DNA of 64,000 nucleotides from NCBI GenBank assembly GCA_030340625.1, contig JAOPHQ010001994.1:62001-126000 (forward strand). The letters run 5' to 3'. The DNA comes from Merluccius polli. Its lineage: Eukaryota > Chordata > Actinopteri > Gadiformes > Merlucciidae. Under the pieces are notes generated by a model, which did no database searches, was not told the origin of the DNA, and was given only the letters and a program-made list of their open reading frames with translations. Both the position numbers and the translations under genes were made by a program. Positions 10,413-22,356 of the stretch are shown piece by piece. Every line of letters starts with the position of its first letter. Position 1 is the first letter of the stretch.

Positions 10413-12109
10413 TTTGTCAAAAGAAGGTGAACATTTCATGCAAATGTGGAACAAATGTGGAAAAGAGCTGTGGAAATGCAGCTCTTTTACCTCCATACTT
10501 ACATCCTTGTCGAGACTCTCCATTAAGGATGTCATTTCTTCAATTTCCTCAAAGCGCTTCAACCTGAATAGCTGAAGGAGTTTATGCAGATGGCTGTCCA
10601 GCCCCTCGTAGAACGAATTGATGTCCATCGACGTGAGCCTGGTGAATTCCTTGACGATCTATATGAAGAAGTGACAGTACAGAATTTTTGTTCAAGTTAA
10701 AAGTGACCTAAATGTTCACATTTCAGCAAGCTGCCCAGATATATTGGGTATTACACCAGCCTATAGATGTGAAACCACTTAAGATTTTAAATTAAACATG
10801 CAATATGCAAAATACAACATTACTACTTTGTCATGCCTGTTGCTACAGCACATTAGACTTTGTGTTGGTAAAATTCAAAGCACTTAAAGTCAGCAAAAAC
10901 TTGCACACTTTACCTGTCTCAGTAAAAAGCGCAGGCCATCTGACTGTCATCTCGGCCACAGGTGGCTCTTCTTCAACTATCTCCTGTCTTCTCAATGCAT
11001 ATGTGGCGTTCATTGCATCATCAATGTAGGCCAGGTTTGGGGTTGTTTTTCTCATCTCCTGGACCATCTTTTCTCGATCTTCTTCAAGACTTCTGTTGTC
11101 TCTTCCCTGGGGGAGATCTGGAAGGAAGTTTGTTTCAGATCGTCTTGGTTTCTTAACTTTGTTTCTCTTCCCTCGCGTGTCCCCAGGACCTCTTTTCTCA
11201 GAATTAACCATCAGTTCGCGACAGCCTGCAGCTTTCAATTTCTGCCTGTAATTGCCCATCTTGAACATTATACTGTGTTTCCACCCATACCATCCAGATG
11301 TGGAGCCAGGTTCTTTGAGGCAAGGGTGTTTTTTAATGAGTGCTTTGGCTACATGTCCAAAATGTTCAGGAGTAGGGTAGGTCTTGAATGAATATATTGC
11401 TTCAGCAATTTTCTCCAGAATCTCAGACTTAATGTCCCTTGAAATGGATAGAAGTGCTCCATCTTTTCTGAAAGAGTCATTGCCCTGCCTGAGCCTCTGT
11501 TCAACATCATACAAGAAGGTAGGAATGGGAAAGTCAGTTGGCCATTGCTGTGAACGACGACCTTCAAAGTACTCCGTATGGCTGCTCAATGAAGATGCTG
11601 GAGGTGATGGTACAGCTGAGGAGGATGTTAACGGAGATGATAGTAAGGCTGACCCAAACTTGAGTCTGAAGAGACAGGGCAGAAAACGACTTTCAATGTA
11701 ACCTTCTCCTTTGGTAGATCGTCAACACGTGAGGTTACAGAAGTCTTTGCAGTCCTCATCTTCATATTGAAGGTCAAATGAAGAACGTAACTGAAGTGTG
11801 TTTTTCAACATCAGTTTCAGGCCATCAACCGAATGTGGAACAGAGTCAAAGCGGAGCTTCCTAATGTCCTGTGGTGAAATTATCACACGCAACAGCATCT
11901 TTCTGTGAGTGAGAACTCAGGACTTCACTGGAGATGGAGAAAGTACAACCTGAGAAAAGACAAAATGAACAATAGAGAATCATTAATGAACAATATAAAC
12001 AAATATTCATGCATACGTTTTTGCACTCCAAAATTCCAATATCTATTGTTTATACTGTTTTTACATTTATGTACATACTGCATATCTTTTTCAGGGGAAC
12101 CTCATCTAT

Positions 12110-12402
12110 ATGTTACTGAGTAACGAATGATGAACAACCAGGGCCCTAACTGGGGCCCTAACTGGGGCCCTAACAGGGCCCTAAGTGACAGTTACTCAGT
12201 AACTACTGAGGAATTACTGGTAAACAGACTAGGGGACTACTGTATTCGTTACTGAGTAACGAATGATGAACAACCAGGGCCCTAACTGGGGCCCTAACAG
12301 GGCCCTAAGTGACAGTTACTCAGTAACTACTGAGGAATTACTGGTAAACAGACTAGGGGACTACTGTATTCATTACTGAGTAACTGTCAATAGTTATTGA
12401 GT
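12110..12402 (+). repeat. minisatellite, ~137-bp unit with GGGCCCTAAC sub-repeats
   Basis: A block beginning GTTACTGAGTAACGAATGATG is present at 12112 and again at 12249, with a third partial start at 12372. The first unit has an extra GGGGCCCTAACT. Units contain the inverted pair GTTACTGAGTAAC and GTTACTCAGTAAC, so each can fold. It lies between the stop of the transposase-like gene (12394) and the start of the SAMD3-like gene (11898). Confidence 0.75.
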
Positions 12403-14795
12403 AAGAGATACAAGAGTTATGTTTCCATATTTCAGCTCTATAGCCTGCTTCATGGAGTGCTCGAGTGCATCAGGTGAAACAACCAAAGTGTGTCCGACTT
12501 CCAGATCAGGTCTGAAAAGACTTGGCAAGTCTAGATGGTAAGCTAAAGAAAGCTGGTGTTTTGTTGCTAGAGTGAGCAGGATGTTTCTGAAATTGTGAGA
12601 ATTGTGCACCACCCTTTTAAAAAAGCTGTGCTTTGCTTCAAACCTAATAGTCCAAAAATCAATCAGCGGCCCAAATCTCCGAATCAGTTCTGGATAATGT
12701 TCCAAGAAGTGATGCTTGGGCAGGAGGTGGAAATTAGGAAAAACCTCTTTTAACAGGCACCTGTGATCGGAAATCTTACACTCCAAGTATGCTAATGTCT
12801 CTTCTGAAAAATGTCCACTAGCCAGTAGCTCAACTATTTCTTTCAAATCTAATATAATTCCCCAAGTTTTGTCACCTTCTGGTATAAGGTGACCGATCAT
12901 CAACTGCAGTAGTCTCAACAGTGTCCAGTTTTCGTGGCTATTTCCACCAATAGATTTTTTCAATGCAAAATACTTTGAAATTGGTTGAGGTCTGTTGGTT
13001 TTATCCGTACACTTGAAAGGGAAGGATACAATGATGGAATTCAGCTCATCTATTGTAAAGTACTGTTTGGATATCAGAGACTTTATACCCTTGGCACTAT
13101 TCCCTCAAGAAGGTCATGCATATAGTCTGGGGGGAAGCCCTGGATTGTGTGGAAATGAGAAAGTCTATTGAGAACACAGTCTCCCTTTACTCCATTCAGG
13201 GAAACTAACTGATGCCTGTTCAATTCCAGAATGTCGTGTTTGTGAGCTTCAACTGTTCGGAGTGGAAACACTCCCTCCTTCACCTCGAGAATGTCAATAT
13301 CTTGCCGACTAGCTAAACAAAACCGTCAAAATTTGTCAACATTAAAATTCTCTTGAAACCCAGCAAGCGGGTTGGTGTTGTGTGTCTGCAGACAAGTTGT
13401 CTGCAGACACATATAGCACAGTACCTCTAACGGTTGTTCCCAATTTCTGAACATACAATCCCTGCTGCTCAAGTACTTCAAGGTCTTTTATCAGTGGTTC
13501 AAGAATGGCCCCGTACCCATAGCTCTTCACATCATTGCTATGACACAGACATGCGAGGTAGATTGACTGTACAGATGACCTATACCGTATTGGTAAATTT
13601 GAAATGACCCAATATTTCAAATTTCAAAATGACCCAATAGACTGCACAGACTTTTTTTTTGCTTTTTTTTGATGTTCCTAGTGGGTTGCAAACTTCAAAA
13701 TCGTCTATATACAGTCCTAAGGCAATCCTTAGATCTTCTGACAAGAGCAATTTATTGTCTTTGTAATATAGACTGTCTCTGTATGTTTTGTACTGAGACA
13801 AATGTTTGTCAGTTTCCCTGTGTTCTGTTGCCAAAATTTTATCTAACACATCGTTACGATTTAACAGCTCTGTCAAGACTTTCAAAACTGGAATATAAAC
13901 AAATTTCCGTCTTGAAGATGCATCTAAAACATATTCAATCGGCTCGATCACTTTAAAATTATTCTTGAAAAAAGTTGCTCTTTTGTATTCAGAGCCAAAA
14001 GGTCCGCCCTTTGACAAGAAACTGAGGGGATTTGCTTTTTTAACTATCTCTGTTATAGCAGTAGTGACAGCACTGTTTACTGCACAATTATGCTTGATCA
14101 GTACACTTTCAATTATTTTTGGTGTGCACTCTTCCACAACTGAGCTAATACTACAAAGTTCATTTATAATTTCCTGAGTTGTTGTCTTAGATACATGCAA
14201 ACTTGTTTGCATACGCAGTAAGAGAGATGCAACTTTGTGTTGAAGCAAATCATGTAGATCTTGATCCTCTACGTAATTATCTGTTATCAAGTCTGTTAGA
14301 TCATCCGAAAGTGTCTCAAAGTCTGTACTTTCAGAGTTTGAAGTGCCTTGAGTAAAAGTTTGATACAAGTTTTCTCGAAAATTGTCAAAAGTACAGAGGT
14401 GATGTTTCTTACTCTTATGTGCACGAAAAGTACTGTACACATTGGACTGAAAACTACAGTCTTTAAAGGGACATTTGACAGTTTCCTTATTGTCTATGTG
14501 TATTTTTAGATGTGCAAAATACTGTATATCACTTCAAGTCTCTGAGAAATTGCACAGCTCACAATTTAACCTTGCGGTCACCTGCTTTGAACGGGCTTGA
14601 CTATGGTCTCTAGTTAAATGTTTTTTCAGAGAGGATTCTGTCCTGAAGGAGCACACACAGTCTGCATAGACACAGGGGAGAGGAAAGTTCCTTGCCTGAT
14701 GACAGTGCTTCAATTTGTAATGGACAATTAGTGTGCGTGCGCGAGGAGTAATTACATGACTTGCAGGACCACCTCATTGCCCCAAACAGCACTGC
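12394..14795 (-). pseudogene. C2H2-finger, transposase-like gene (EnSpm/CACTA-like?), decayed
   Basis: An acceptor at 14796-14800 opens fingers of the form CKSCNYSS, then CVYADCVCSF...HLTRDH, CELCNFSE and CPFKDCSFQS...HKSKKHH. A long core follows: KGGPFGSEYKRATFF, LYIDDFEVCNPLGTSKK, then PPDYMHDLLEGIVP, SIGGNSHENW, LPKHHFLEHYPELI and RFEAKHSFFKRVVHN, ending at a stop at 12394. This order recurs in a large uncharacterised fish family that I recall as transposon-derived; DYMHDLLEG and RFEAKH resemble the acidic core motifs of EnSpm/CACTA-type transposases, but that assignment is tentative. Lesions include a frameshift near 14720, a TGA near 14536, a frame-breaking ~21-bp duplication of 'attgggtcattt' near 13620-13650, a duplicated TGTCTGCAGAC near 13385-13405 and a stop near 13318. 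Not functional. Confidence 0.6.
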
Positions 14796-15235
14796 CTGAA
14801 GTGAAGGACAGACAAAAAATAAGATAAACATATAACTTTATCAGCACAAAACACAGTAAGCCCACATAGTCTTCTCTAAGAAAAATGTTATGCAATCGGG
14901 ATTTTAATGCATCCCAACATGAAATAAACATGCAATTATTAGAATGAGCTCAGCTTTAAACATCTAACGTTATAGCAGTAAAATGCAACATCAACATTAA
15001 TGCAGCAGTAATCTTAATTCAAAACATCCCTTATAATAGTAAAACATGGACAGGGAGCATTTTACAGCATTTAATGAATAATTTTACTTTTTATACTTAT
15101 TGTTCATTTTGCTGATAATACATATACTTTTACTGAAGTTAGGTTTTGAATGCAGGACTTTAACTTGTAGTGGAGTATTTTCAGTGTGGTATTCATTCTT
15201 TTACTGAAGTTAACTATGTGAATACCTCATCCACC

Positions 15236-15378
15236 TCTTTGAGTCTCAACCCGCCCGCGTGCCGGTTCACAACTAGTTGTTGTTCATTCGTCATTAATAG
15301 TGTGGACTTTTCAATAAATCCGATTATGTTATACATTGTTTGAAACGAGAGTCCTCTGATTCGATCGAAACTAACCAT
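15236..15378 (-). other. possible first exon of the transposase-like gene
   Basis: A minus-strand ATG at 15378 opens MVSFDRIRGLSFQTMYNIIG and ends at a GT donor after VDE (15236). It is the only plausible upstream exon within 600 bp of the finger exon starting at 14795. I do not recognise the peptide. The frame is also open upstream of the ATG. Confidence 0.35.
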
Positions 15379-16166
15379 TCTAGGCTCACATAGACACAGC
15401 AAGAGCAAACGCAGCTCATGTGCAAAGAGTGCACAGTAAACAAACAAACATGAGACATGCGCTACACCATACATGCAACATGGTAATCTTGGAAAAAGGA
15501 AAGAGTCCAGCAAACAAAACTATCCACGCCATTTAGTCATCTAAAACACCCAAACTCTGGAAATCAACAATATAACGCTGTTTGTTGACGCTGCAAGTCT
15601 CTGAAATCGATAGTTTGTGTCCGGTTTATCGCTTGTAAACTCTTGACGACGCGTGACTACATGCGTTTACACTCGCTGTAACCAATACTCTTAGGAAGAG
15701 ATCAATCCATCCCACATGATTCTCCGATCATCATCATCATCATATTGGCTTAGTGTCAGTCAAGCGGACCGCAACGTTCGCTGTCGGCCAATCACACGAC
15801 TGTCGTGCAAATCGACAAGACGCGTCAGAGACAAGTGTGAATTCTGACACACAGCCTTATTACAGCCAATATAATGCTGCTTCTGGCGCGATACAGCAAG
15901 ATAGGGTGCAGGGAGAGGGCCTGCTCGCGGCAACGGAGTAGAGGTCACATATTAGATATTTGTACAATTGTACAAATGTAAGAATTAAAGACTATTTGCA
16001 ATCAAGTAATTTGGTTTGTGTGGTATTGTTAAAAGTACCAAAAATGTATGTGCCCGTTCACTTACATTGCACAGACGCCCGCATTGTTGATTCTGAAGGC
16101 CTCAGGCAGATTTCATACAGCCTGGCAACACAAGCTAGCTGAATTCTGATTGGATAAAAACTCTAA
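15379..16166. other. spacer upstream of the transposase-like gene, with 20-bp palindrome
   Basis: No coding sequence is convincing. A perfect 20-bp palindrome, ATTTGTACAATTGTACAAAT, lies at 15958-15977. Two short open frames on opposite strands overlap at 15753-15948 and are probably chance. A terminal inverted repeat for the 9-15 kb gene pair was sought here and not found. Confidence 0.4.
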
Positions 16167-16170
16167 CCTA

Positions 16171-17078
16171 TGTAACGTCCTGGATGTGTTTGTTGTTTAC
16201 AGGTTAAGTTATTTTATACCATGGTCTGGGTGAATACTCGATTCTGATTGGCTGGAGGGTGTAGGTTAAAAAGTGTTAATGTACACCTAGGAAAGACGTT
16301 GACCCTATGAAGACGCTATGGCCACGTTGCTTGGCAACGCCTGCATACGGGAGATATTATAGTGTGTTCCAGGCAACCCGTAACCCGTGATTTCACCCCC
16401 CCGCGCGTGCGCACCCCCCCCCCATATACAAAATATATATAATATGTATTATACTATATTATACATATACATACATACACCATCAAAACAGAGCCGCAGG
16501 TTTGTTTGTGTGTTTGTTAGTCGTGACTTGGGTTACGGGTTGCCTGGAACGCACCATTAAATAGTCCGCTCGACTTGTAAAAAATAAAAAAACCCTCACG
16601 ATTTTAACTCTAAAACACATTAAGGTATTATTAAATGATTAAATATTTATTTATTTCGTAAGTGATCATGGATGAAGTGCATGAATGGACTTCACGGAAG
16701 CAACCGTCCTCCGCTTCGCGTCGGACGGTTCACGCCTCCGCGTCGTCCATTAATTTATGTTAATGGTCACCTCGTCGGGCATTATCACTTACGTATAATG
16801 TGCCCATGGTGTGTTATTGTTTTGTGTGCATTATGTTGTCTCCGTGCCTATGTCCTTGCTCTCTGTTAACTGCTGACAGCGCCTGTAGAGCGATGTCAGG
16901 CGTTGGGTATCAGAGAAGTTACAGTTGGTTGTCTTGGTGATGTGTGTGTGTTCTCGGGCTTTGGGGAATAGCACAGCAACAGTTTCGGCGTTGTTGTAGC
17001 CTGGAATAACGACCGTGTGTTGTACCCAAATAAAACCATTAAAGACGTTTCCGTGTCTGAGTAACTGTGAACGTTACA
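16171..17078 (+). mobile_element. probable solo LTR
   Basis: The interval starts TGTAACGT and ends ACGTTACA, a perfect 8-bp terminal inverted repeat with TG...CA ends. CCTA directly abuts both sides (16167-16170 and 17079-17082), a 4-bp target duplication. An AATAAA lies at about 17031, close to the right end, which fits a + strand LTR. A MITE (16361-16555) is inserted in it. No internal gag or pol is present, so recombination between two LTRs is the likely origin. Confidence 0.6.
16361..16555. mobile_element. 195-bp MITE with ~28-bp TIRs (GTTCCAGGCAACCCGTAACC)
   Basis: The left end reads AGTGTGTTCCAGGCAACCCG and the right end is the inverted copy starting GGTGCGTTCCAGGCAACCCG. AT flanks each end. 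The centre is an AT-rich TATATA tract. A dinucleotide AT duplication and a GTGCGTTCC-type end suggest an ISL2EU-like family, but this is weak. It is nested within the solo LTR. Confidence 0.65.
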
Positions 17079-17487
17079 CCTAAAAACAACACGAACATGA
17101 AGAATATTTTATATTGTTTCCAACTCGTGGCTAACTAGCTAGCGAGCTAGCGCTATCATGACAACCATGATGCTAACGTATTTCCTAAAACGAACGTAAC
17201 ATGAAATATATCCATCAAAACTTGTGTTGGCGGACATAAGACAATTAATTCACATTGCCTATCGATAGACTAACTTTAGCTAAAGTAAATTAAAATGTAC
17301 TTACTTGTTAACAACGGTCGCCGCCAAAGAGTATAATGGCGCATTCTATTGTGCTCGGGACTTCGGGAAAAGCCGACCTCCACCTTGAGAAAGTGCAATA
17401 GAACTGGCAATCAGATCGGGGTTCCGAAACACAAGCTCGGGCTATTTTGGTGAAGACCGAGTCGGTTGGATTTACGTCACAGCGAAA

Positions 17488-20400
17488 ATGGCAGGACACA
17501 CAGTAAACGGTAAGAAGAATGGTCTTTTCGTCATTTTGATATGTTAAGTTGTGTATGTGTAGATAAAGTGTCTTCTAAAAACGTTGTAGTGACATTTAGA
17601 CTTTCTTTCACATCAATTGACAGTAGACAGAAGTTTTTTTTCTGAGCATGTACTAGTCAAACTGCCATAATTGAGTCGTTGACAGCTGAGTCGTTGACAG
17701 CTGACGTTAACATTAGCTAACGAACTCACTCTATTAGCAGGAGCTGCTAGCCATACTGTAATTCGGTGATATTTGTTTGAGTTGAGATTAGAGCCCGACC
17801 GATATGGGATTTTTAAGGCCGATACCGATACAAATATTTGGTGATTTAAAAAGCCGATATGCCGATATATCGGCCGATATATATATTTAAATAAAAAATT
17901 CCAGAAACGCGTAACAAAACATTTACATTTCCCTAACATTAGTTATATGTAGTTATTTATGAGTCCTCGCTAAAATAATAGGATAATGCAGTTTCAAAAT
18001 GAACTTGTTTGTTTTATTGTCACAACAGAACAGAAGAACATCAAAATATATTAAAGTTCTGATAAATAAAATGTATAAAAATACAAACTTAAGATATGAA
18101 ACTCAAAGTCCTTTGAACAAAAACACAACAAAAAGAGTCCTCAATAGCTCCAGTCCAGCAGAGGCAGGTTGTAGTACAAGAAGCAAAGTTTCTCTGCATT
18201 CTCTCCTTTCAAAGAGCTTTGCCTATCCTCATAAATATTCCCTATGGTGCTGAACACTCTTTCGCTCGCCACAGAGGAGGGTGGACAGGAGAGGTACTGC
18301 CTTGCTAAAGCTGACAGTCTGGTGAAACGGTTGGTGTTGTGTTTCCACCAATCATATGGATTTCCACTCTTTCTGTCAATGACAGGTTCTCTGAGGTACC
18401 GTTCTAGCTCTTCCATTATCCCCTCTGGTTCCCTTGCCTCAGTGGTGGAAGGAAGGAGCACAGTGTCGTAAAGCGAGTCTAACAGACTGGGTACTTGGTC
18501 CTCTGTTCTTCTCGGCCTTTTGGGATCGCTCTCCTCAGATAGAGTTTCAGTGGCAGAATTTGGTGGACTGGTCTCCATAGCCTCTTTCAACCAGGTTTTC
18601 ACTTTTGTCAGCATTTCTGGTACCAAAGGACGCTCTTTGTATCGTGGGTCAAGGACACAGGCAAGCACCACCTCTTTAGAGTCCTTAACTTTTGCAAACC
18701 TTTTTTGCAAGCTATCCAGCATGGTTTTTCTCAATGTTTGAATACCCCTGGTGGTTGGTCCCTCTGACTCCAGTAAACAGCGTAACACTGCTGTGCATGG
18801 TAAAATGCAGGATGTGGATGAGTCTGCTCTACTGAATTCCAGTGTCACCTCCTCCAGTGGTCCAAGGGTCTCTGCCAGGTTCGATGAAATGGACCTGCTG
18901 ACAGACATGAGAAATGTCCATGGTCGCTAGCATATGCAGTGATGGCTCTTCTTTGTTCGATCATCCTCACCAACATGTGTAGTGTAGAGTTCCACCTTGT
19001 CTGTACTGCCTGTACGATAGAATGCCGTGGGACACCTAGCTCCTCCTGAATTTTAGACAGGCGTTGCAGTGCCGTAACAGAGTGGTTGAAGTGTGTAGCA
19101 ATTTTCTTGAGCTTTGCCAGAATGTCCACCACCACTCTCTGGGAACTGAGGCCATCATTTATAACCAGGTGCAGTATGTGAGCACTGCAGCTCAGGTCTG
19201 GCATCTCAACAAGGCGCATGCCTTTCACCATATTTGCCCCACTGTCCCTGAGCACAAGCATGACCCGCTCCTCATCAATTTCCCATTCGTTAAGCATGGA
19301 CAGAAATGTCTCTCCAATGTACTGTCCTGTGTGGGACTGTGACAAGGATTTGACATTCAAGACAAGTTGGACCTTTTTCCAATTCTTATCAATGAAATGA
19401 GCAGTCAAGCTCATGAGTGCTTCATTTGAACCTGACCAACAGTCAGTGGTAAAAGAAATGTTTTTACCTGCATTTTCAACTGACAGCAGTTTTTTTATTT
19501 TACTGACGACTGCTGTATAAATCTCGTCCATCTTCTTTGTACGGAAAAATTTCTCTGTTTTTAATGGGTATCTGGGCTCTGCCTTGACCATAACCCTTTT
19601 AAACCCTGCACCCTCAACAACTGCAAAAGGCAGGATGTCAGTGGCTATCATCTCCATCAGGAGTTTGTCCATTTCTTCAGTTCTTGGATCATTTAGAGTC
19701 CATTTGGTGGTTTTCTCTATCACTTGTTTTAGGGTTGGCTGTGTCAATGATGTGGTTGGAACTTGAAGCTGTGCATCTTTTGGCGTCTTCTCCTTCTCGT
19801 AGATGTCTTTGTGTTTTGATTTAAGGTGTGTCCACAAGTTGGATGTATTTTTAAATTTGAGGTTACCAGATCCCTGGCTCACAGAGGCTGTACAGATGTT
19901 GCATGTGACTGCACCTGATGGGCCTTTTGTGAAATACTCCCATGCTGGACTTCGTCCACCACTTGCCATCTGTCAAAACATAAAGTAAACAGGGCAGGTG
20001 AGACATACAAAATAAAAACTAAATTATTACTATTATTATTATTGACAGTAATAATTAAACAAATCAATGATGTTATTATTATTATTATTATTATTATTAT
20101 CATCTGTATTATTATTAAACAAGACAAAGGTCACTCCTAATGTTTTTTTGTGTGTGCAATAGTTAGTCCCTATTGAGCTACCTTATAATTACAATGTCAA
20201 CTTGCTTATCCCTTTAACTGCACTCTTAATTCTATCCATCAAGCTTACAACAAACAATTTTCAATCATCATTTGCTGCCTGCCTTCTAAAATCTACTACT
20301 TAGTGATGCATTAAATCCATTATGTGACTCGTTAATGCTGCGGCTGAACGACACGTGTGCGTTCGCGTCCGCACATTCGCGTCTGCGGACGCGAACGCAC

Positions 20401-22356
20401 ACTCGCGTCGTTCATTCGCGATTTCACACACGTGTAAAAGAGCTATAATTTAGCAATGGATAACGTCCTATTCTGCTGCACATGATTGTAAAACATAGTT
20501 TTTCGAGTGTGCGTTCGCGTCCGCACACTCGCATCTGCGGACACGAACGCGAACGCACACTCGCGTCGTTCATTCGCGATTTCACACACGTGTAAAAGAG
20601 CTATAATTTAGCAATGGATAACGTCATATTCTGCTGCACATGATTGTAAAACATAGTTTTTCGAGTGTGCGTTCGCACACTCGCATCTGCGGACGCGAAC
20701 GCACACTGGCGTCGTTCATTCGCGATTTCACACACGTGTAAAAGAGCTATAATTAAGCAATGGATAACGTCGTGAATTTTGTCATGCTTATAGACAGTTT
20801 AGAGAACTGATGGGGATGTTATTTGAATTGTTATTCAAGCAATGTATGTCTTGTGACAGTTGCCAACTTACCATGAACACACTTCACCGATGAATGATGT
20901 CTTGGATAACTCGTTCGCTCTGGCCGACTCTGGCTTGTGGCGGGTTTGGGGCGTTAGTGCCCTCTGGTGGACAAACTATGCAGCAGTGTTTCGTCTGTTT
21001 TTTTAAATATTCATTTATCGGCCATTATTTTGCCGATACCGATAGTTTGGAAAAAGCCTAATATCGGCCGATAATATCGGCCCGCCGATATATCGGTCGG
21101 GCTCTAGTTGAGATTCAGATGTAGCCGTAGTGAGTTATATGTAGCCTATACTGTTCCCCCTATGTGTTATGCTTCCAGTATGTTGACACAGTTCAACAGC
21201 AAGCCAAACGCGAATTCACAAGTCAGGACAATGAGCATCTTGCTCCTTTATTGACGGTGGAATTGACGAGTGATACGGAACAGAAAGAAATACAAAGATA
21301 GCTTGTACGAGAGACTATCTTAACCTAAATATGACAGATGAACAATGAGCTAATTGACCATTCACATGTTGCAGTATTTGCGGATGTCAACTCCAACCTT
21401 TTCTTGGATGACAAGATGACGCGTCCTCTCCAGTCTGTCTTGTACCAGTCCAATGTTGACCCTACCACCTACTACCTGGATGAGGGTCTTACTGTGAAAG
21501 TCCAGATACACATACTTGGTGAGTCAAGTGTTTGAACGACCATGACAGCTGCCCTCTGTTCACGTGTGATGGGTTAAAAGCAGTGATGAAGTTTGTTAAG
21601 CTGGATTTTGCTGCTGGACAGTCATAACATACTGTACTTGATTTTGTGTGTATAGGACTGGAAGGAACAGCATTGGCTGAGCAGGAGGATGAGGAGATGC
21701 TGGAAGCAAGTACAACTGAGGCCATACCCCGCAATGAATGCTTCAACAAGGACCAGACACTCTTTCTGATTGACCTAATGAGACAGAAATTAGTAGAAGA
21801 TGGAGGTGAACTGCCCAAAACATTAAAGGAACTGAACTCTAAGGTAAAAATGGGGAAAGGTTCAAAAAAACTAATGTGGAAAGACATGGCAGGTAAGCTC
21901 TCTGAGCTATTCAAAGTTAGTTTTGACCCGGACAAAGTTGCAAGAAAATGGGGAACACTTGAGGAAGCATATAAGAAGATTAAGGATAACAATCGTACAA
22001 CAGGAAAGGGGACAATGCGATTTCAGTTTTACAACGAGATGGAGGAGCTATTGGGAGGTCATCATGACATTGAATATCCTGTAGTGGGTACTGCAGAAGG
22101 TCTGGAGATTCGGAGACCTGATCTCCTCACAGAGAATAGACAGACCCTAGTCCCAGTCAGCCACCCACATCCTCCTATCCCCCCCACCAACACATCTTCA
22201 GCTCGTCGGCGCCGATCGGATGAAAGTGAGCTTCTGGTGTTCATGCGTGAAGCTGAGGCAGCAAATCAGCGCAGGCATGGGGAAATGCTTGACCAAATGA
22301 GGGCCTCACAACAGTCATTTGACACTATAGTTAAAAGCTTCTTACAAAAGAATTAA
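17488..22356 (+). CDS. Harbinger Myb/SANT-like DNA-binding protein (three exons)
   Basis: Exons are 17488-17509, 21375-21518 and 21656-22356; all junctions have GT/AG borders and the phases match (1, 1). The protein starts MAGHTVN, continues VFADVNSNLFLDDKM and TVKVQIHILG, then an acidic linker and a Myb-like helix-turn-helix: KDQTLFLIDLMRQKL, LMWKDMAGKLSELF, VARKWGTLEEAYKKIKD. The tail is Arg-rich (SARRRRSDES) with a helical QRRHGEMLDQMRASQQ end. In Harbinger elements this protein carries the transposase into the nucleus and onto the element ends. The first intron is unusually long because a hAT (17789-21106) sits in it. The frame is open throughout, about 289 residues. Confidence 0.8.
18141..19969 (-). 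pseudogene. hAT (ZBED1-like) transposase with one frameshift
   Basis: The start at 19969 opens MASGGRSPAWEYF, then a BED finger (CNICTASV...HLKSKH), TLKQVIEKTTKW, the DDE core (FTTDCWSGSNEALMSLTAHF, LRDSGANMVKGM, CSAHILHLVI, VQTRWNSTLHML) and, in a second frame, VVLACVLDPRYKE and the dimerisation domain SCPPSSVASERVFSTIGNIY up to a stop at 18141. The two frames overlap around 18845-18969, with the break close to 18905. No intron borders explain the switch, so this copy is probably inactive. Length otherwise fits a full hAT-Ac transposase of about 600 residues. A short 3' exon or leader at about 20000 is possible. Confidence 0.85.
20335..20765 (+). repeat. three ~150-bp tandem repeats with GTGCGTTCGCGTCCGCA hairpins
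   Basis: The string CGTCGTTCATTCGCGATTTC recurs at 20406, 20564 and 20710 (periods 158 and 146). Each unit also has GTGCGTTCGCG and its inverted partner CGCGAACGCACAC, so it can form a hairpin, and a shared 'gtgtaaaagagctataatt'. The array lies inside the hAT, upstream of its transposase, and is CpG-rich. Confidence 0.8.

Larger units (their letters stand above)
9041..11898 (-). pseudogene. SAMD3-like gene, five exon blocks, decayed
   Basis: On the minus strand a start at 11898 opens MLLRVIISPQDIRKL, a PB1-like ubiquitin-fold N-terminus. The central block (about 11620-10914) reads WPTDFPIPTF, then KHPCLKEPG and GWYGWKHSIMFKMGNYR. Further exons are 10658-10503 (EFTRLTSMDINSFYEGLD), 9589-9500 (LQGLPWYMKENPSTFMKRCE) and 9355-9041 (VIEEKIVMRHLGDVP...LFMGIGSEVC, stop). 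This matches the large fish family usually labelled 'sterile alpha motif domain-containing protein 3-like', although no SAM domain is seen here. Lesions: a stop and at least two frame changes between 11750 and 11620, and a phase mismatch between the second and third exons. A TTAA MITE lies in the intron before 9589. It lies directly downstream of the transposase-like gene on the same strand. Confidence 0.6.
17789..21106 (-). mobile_element. hAT transposon (ZBED/Ac-type), nested in the Harbinger intron
   Basis: An exact 8-bp duplication GTTGAGAT flanks it (17781-17788 and 21107-21114). The ends TAGAGCCCGACCGATAT and ATATCGGTCGGGCTCTA are perfect inverted repeats. It encodes one BED-finger hAT transposase on the minus strand and holds GATATCGGCC-rich subterminal palindromes plus three ~150-bp tandem repeats near the 5' end of the gene. 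A fragment of the same family lies in the KDZ gene at 5517. Confidence 0.9.

Noticed and set aside
20041..20127. IIIIII-type peptide on the minus strand
   Set aside because: ATT/TTA microsatellite inside the hAT.
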